Assembly (NCBI GenBank): GCA_035500455.1
Contig: DATJXG010000267.1
Span: 1-8,414, forward strand
Reading direction: 5' to 3'
Source of the DNA: DATJXG01 sp035500455
GTDB taxonomy: Bacteria; Acidobacteriota; Terriglobia; Terriglobales; Acidobacteriaceae
Length of the DNA stretch: 8,414 nucleotides
Each line of letters opens with the position of its first letter. Position 1 is the stretch's first letter. Shown here piece by piece: positions 6,293 to 8,414 of the stretch. A model generated the notes under the pieces. The model searched no databases, was not told where the DNA came from, and saw only the letters and a program-made list of their open reading frames with translations. Both the position numbers and the translations under genes were made by a program.

Positions 6293-6455
6293 CAATTGGG
6301 GAAGTTTGCGGCAGAGGCCGCTGATTGCTCGCGAGGCATGCCCAGACGCATCACAGTGGTGTCCGTTTTCGGAGCAGAGGCACGCCACCCGGTCCTTGAA
6401 AGGCTTCTCGCTCCGGGGCCGGCTTCGAATTATCTTGATCCTTGTCAATTCCCTC

Positions 6456-6485
6456 TTGCCGCCCCCCGCGAGGTGGGAGTATTAT
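6456..6485 (+). promoter_or_regulatory. candidate promoter of the lytic transglycosylase gene
   Basis: TTGCCG (6456-6461; 4 of 6) is followed after 18 bases by TATTAT (6480-6485; 5 of 6 to TATAAT). Transcription would start near 6492, leaving a leader of about 140 bases. It lies downstream of the receptor terminator, as an independent promoter should. Sigma-factor preference in this lineage is not known from the window. Confidence 0.4.
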
Positions 6486-6491
6486 CCCCGG

Positions 6492-6504
6492 CCTGTGCCA
6501 CAGG
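6492..6504. promoter_or_regulatory. 13-base palindrome at the predicted transcription start
   Basis: CCTGTG-C-CACAGG is a perfect inverted repeat with a one-base centre. It begins seven bases after the candidate -10 box, where an operator would block initiation. Its short length makes a chance origin possible. Confidence 0.35.
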
Positions 6505-6515
6505 TAACCCAGCTG

Positions 6516-6535
6516 CGATCACTTTTGGGTGATTG
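6516..6535 (+). other. hairpin in the transglycosylase leader
   Basis: CGATCAC (6516-6522) pairs with GTGATTG (6529-6535), seven pairs with one G-T wobble, around a TTTTGG loop. No T-run follows. If the promoter at 6456-6485 is correct, this would lie about 25 bases into the message. Its function is unknown. Confidence 0.3.
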
Positions 6536-6602
6536 ACCGTTGCCGCTCCGGACAGTAGCATCGAATTTTGCTGTGGGGTCGAGCGGGCTGGGGGAGTGAC
6601 CG

Positions 6603-6630
6603 CAGTAACTCCGAGGCAGTAGTACCGAGG
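6603..6630 (+). repeat. 14-base tandem repeat carrying a duplicated Shine-Dalgarno-like sequence
   Basis: Unit 1 CAGTAACTCCGAGG (6603-6616) and unit 2 CAGTAGTACCGAGG (6617-6630) are directly adjacent and match at 11 of 14 bases. Each ends in GAGG. The second GAGG lies three bases before the ATG at 6634, which is tight, and the first lies 17 bases before it, which is far. It is the only plausible ribosome binding site for the gene. Confidence 0.55.
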
Positions 6631-6633
6631 AAA

Positions 6634-8414
6634 ATGCGGGTTAGAATACTCCAATCCATGCTTGCTTCGGCCATTGTGCTGGCCATGGTCAGCACCGCCT
6701 GTCAGACTGCGCAGCGCCCTGCCGCCATGCTTCCTGCGGCGCAGGCCAACGCCCCGGTGATCGCGCAAGCGCAACCGCAAAAGCAGAAGAATGATCCGCC
6801 CTCCGCAACGCCGGCCGCTGCGCCGCCGGTTCCAGTCGCAAGCCAGACCCAGGCTCAGAGTCAGCCGCCGGAGCCCGTCGTAAATCCCGTCGCCGATCCG
6901 GTCGCGGAGATTGACAGGGAATATGAGGAGGGAGAGCACAATTTCGAGGACGGCCTCCTGGAAGCCGCCAAGGAGCACTTCAGCCGCGCTTTCGATCTGC
7001 TGACCAAGGGCTCGCTCGACGTGAAGTCCGACCCGAAGTTGCAGCAGAAACTCGATCTTGTAGTCACCGGACTGAAGAGCGTGGATATACAAGACCAGCA
7101 GCAGTCCGAGGCCTCGGCGGAACAAGCCTCCGAACCTGCTCCCATTGACGAAGCCAACGAAGCCGCTCCGCCGGTGGACCAGACGGTGAAGGCCAAGGCG
7201 GCGGCGGAGGTGAAGCAGACCAAGTCCGACCTGCCGCTGATGATGACCGATCCGGTGGCGGCCTACATCAATTACTTCAGCGGGCGCGGCCGGGAGATTC
7301 TACAGCATGCCCTGGTGCGCAGCGGCCGCTACGAGCAGATGATCAAGACTGTCCTCCGGCAGGAAGGCGTGCCCCAGGATCTGATCTTTCTGGCTCAGGC
7401 GGAGTCAGGATTCCATCCCCAGGCGCTGTCGCGCGCCGGCGCCCGCGGTATGTGGCAATTCATGTCCGGCCGCGCCTCCGGCTATGGCCTGGAGCGCAAC
7501 CGGTGGATCGATGAGCGCCAGGATCCCGAGATGGCTACTCGCGCCGCCGCCCACCATTTGCGCGACCTCTACAACCAGTTCGGAGACTGGTATCTCGCGA
7601 TGGCGGCCTATAACTCCGGGCCGGGCACCGTGCAGAGCGCCGTCAAGCGCACCGGCTATGCCGACTTCTGGGAGCTTTACAAGCGCAACGTGCTGCCCAA
7701 GGAAACCCGGAACTACGTTCCCATCATCCTCGCCATGACCATCATGGCGAAGAATCCGGCGCAGTACGGGCTGGATACCCTGGTACGCGATACCCCAATT
7801 CCTTACGATGCCGTCAAGATCGATTACCCCGTGGACCTGCGCCTGGTGGCGCAGTGCGTGGATGCCACGCCCAGCGAACTCCAGGACTTGAATCCCAGCC
7901 TGCTGCGCTGGACTACGCCGGAAAATACCCGGTTTGAGCTTCACCTGCCGGCTGGAACCCGCGACGCCTACGAGCATGCCATCGTCGTCATTCCCCAGGA
8001 CATGCGAGTGTGGTGGCGCTATCACAAGGTGGCCGATGGCGATACCCTGGCTTCTATCGCCCATGCCTACCGCACAACGCCGCAGGCCATCCTCAAAGCC
8101 AATGCACTCGATCCCCAACCGCAGTTGCTGACCGACACCAAGCTGGTGATTCCGATCGCTCCGGGCCGGCATGCCTCTTCTGAGGACGGCGTGACCTACG
8201 CCCGGCACGTGACCCGCTACAAGGTTCACCGCGGCGACACAGCGGCGATTGTGGCAGATCGCTTCGGGGTGCCGACGGCAATGATCCAGCGCTGGAATGG
8301 CTTGCGTGGCAATAGTTTACGCGGACGGCGCATCCTTTTTGTGCACCTGCCGGTAAGCCCGGGTACCCATGACGCCTGGAGCGCCGCCTCTAAGCCCAAG
8401 CATAGAAAGCCTTT
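6634..8414 (+). CDS. mltD: MltD-like membrane-bound lytic murein transglycosylase with LysM domains (3' end outside window)
   Basis: The frame stays open to the window end, giving 593 complete codons. Residues 1-23 (MRVRILQ... to VSTAC) are a lipoprotein signal with Cys23 as the probable lipidated residue. A Pro/Ala/Gln-rich linker follows (about 24-88), then a TPR-like helix pair (about 92-124). The SLT (GH23-type) domain spans about 230-370. Its catalytic Glu is E257 in AQAESGF, followed by GMWQFM (272-277), AYNSGPG (325-331) and NYVP (360-363). LysM repeats lie at about 463-508 (YHKVADGDTLASIA) and 529-572 (YKVHRGDTAAIVADRFGV), and bind peptidoglycan glycan. Such enzymes cleave the MurNAc-GlcNAc bond to 1,6-anhydro-muropeptides during wall remodelling, usually from the inner face of the outer membrane. 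The protein is longer than E. coli MltD (about 450 residues) because of the N-terminal extension. The start at 6634 is chosen over Met9 (6658) since it supplies the basic n-region of the signal. Confidence 0.9.
   Translation, partial: MRVRILQSMLASAIVLAMVSTACQTAQRPAAMLPAAQANAPVIAQAQPQKQKNDPPSATPAAAPPVPVASQTQAQSQPPEPVVNPVADPVAEIDREYEEGEHNFEDGLLEAAKEHFSRAFDLLTKGSLDVKSDPKLQQKLDLVVTGLKSVDIQDQQQSEASAEQASEPAPIDEANEAAPPVDQTVKAKAAAEVKQTKSDLPLMMTDPVAAYINYFSGRGREILQHALVRSGRYEQMIKTVLRQEGVPQDLIFLAQAESGFHPQALSRAGARGMWQFMSGRASGYGLERNRWIDERQDPEMATRAAAHHLRDLYNQFGDWYLAMAAYNSGPGTVQSAVKRTGYADFWELYKRNVLPKETRNYVPIILAMTIMAKNPAQYGLDTLVRDTPIPYDAVKIDYPVDLRLVAQCVDATPSELQDLNPSLLRWTTPENTRFELHLPAGTRDAYEHAIVVIPQDMRVWWRYHKVADGDTLASIAHAYRTTPQAILKANALDPQPQLLTDTKLVIPIAPGRHASSEDGVTYARHVTRYKVHRGDTAAIVADRFGVPTAMIQRWNGLRGNSLRGRRILFVHLPVSPGTHDAWSAASKPKHRKP

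Noticed and set aside
6445..7125. 226-codon minus-strand open frame over the transglycosylase start and its leader
   Set aside because: It overlaps the lipoprotein signal and linker of the + strand gene. Its Leu/Arg-rich translation mirrors that biased sequence.
7405..8229. 274-codon minus-strand open frame opposite the transglycosylase
   Set aside because: The + strand frame has catalytic and LysM motifs across the whole interval; the minus frame has none.

Overview
The window looks like chromosomal DNA of a Gram-negative, high-GC bacterium, most plausibly an acidobacterium of the Koribacter/Terriglobales type. This rests on three things: the GC-rich, codon-biased genes; a very large Oar-like TonB-dependent receptor with an N-terminal carboxypeptidase-regulatory-like domain, a protein class greatly expanded in Acidobacteriota; and a lipoprotein lytic transglycosylase with LysM domains. 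The lineage is an inference; no rRNA or other marker gene is present.

Layout, all genes on the + strand. (1) 46-600: a 2H-phosphoesterase / 2'-5' RNA ligase-like protein, with a TATAAT box only 13 bases before its ATG. (2) 601-786: an intergenic stretch with a candidate promoter and two small palindromes. (3) 787-2055: a UDP-glucose/GDP-mannose dehydrogenase-family protein that keeps the family fold but has lost almost all known catalytic residues, including the nucleophilic cysteine. (4) 2056-2574: 519 bases without a convincing gene, holding an imperfect direct repeat, several hairpins and a nine-codon mini-ORF that overlaps the next start codon as ATGA. (5) 2575-6240: a 1221-residue outer-membrane TonB-dependent receptor, followed by a strong intrinsic terminator (6264-6292). 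(6) 6293-6633: a regulatory stretch with a candidate promoter, a palindrome, a hairpin and a 14-base tandem repeat that duplicates the Shine-Dalgarno-like sequence. (7) 6634 to the window end: an MltD-like lytic transglycosylase lipoprotein, open at its 3' end.

The genes do not form one obvious operon. Intergenic gaps are wide (186, 519 and 393 bases) and each gene appears to have its own signals. Three of the four relate to the cell envelope: sugar-nucleotide chemistry or its relic, outer-membrane uptake, and peptidoglycan turnover. I see no phage, insertion sequence, CRISPR array, tRNA or rRNA. The most notable observation is the dehydrogenase-family protein whose scaffold is preserved while its active site has been replaced, which points to a pseudoenzyme or a new activity.
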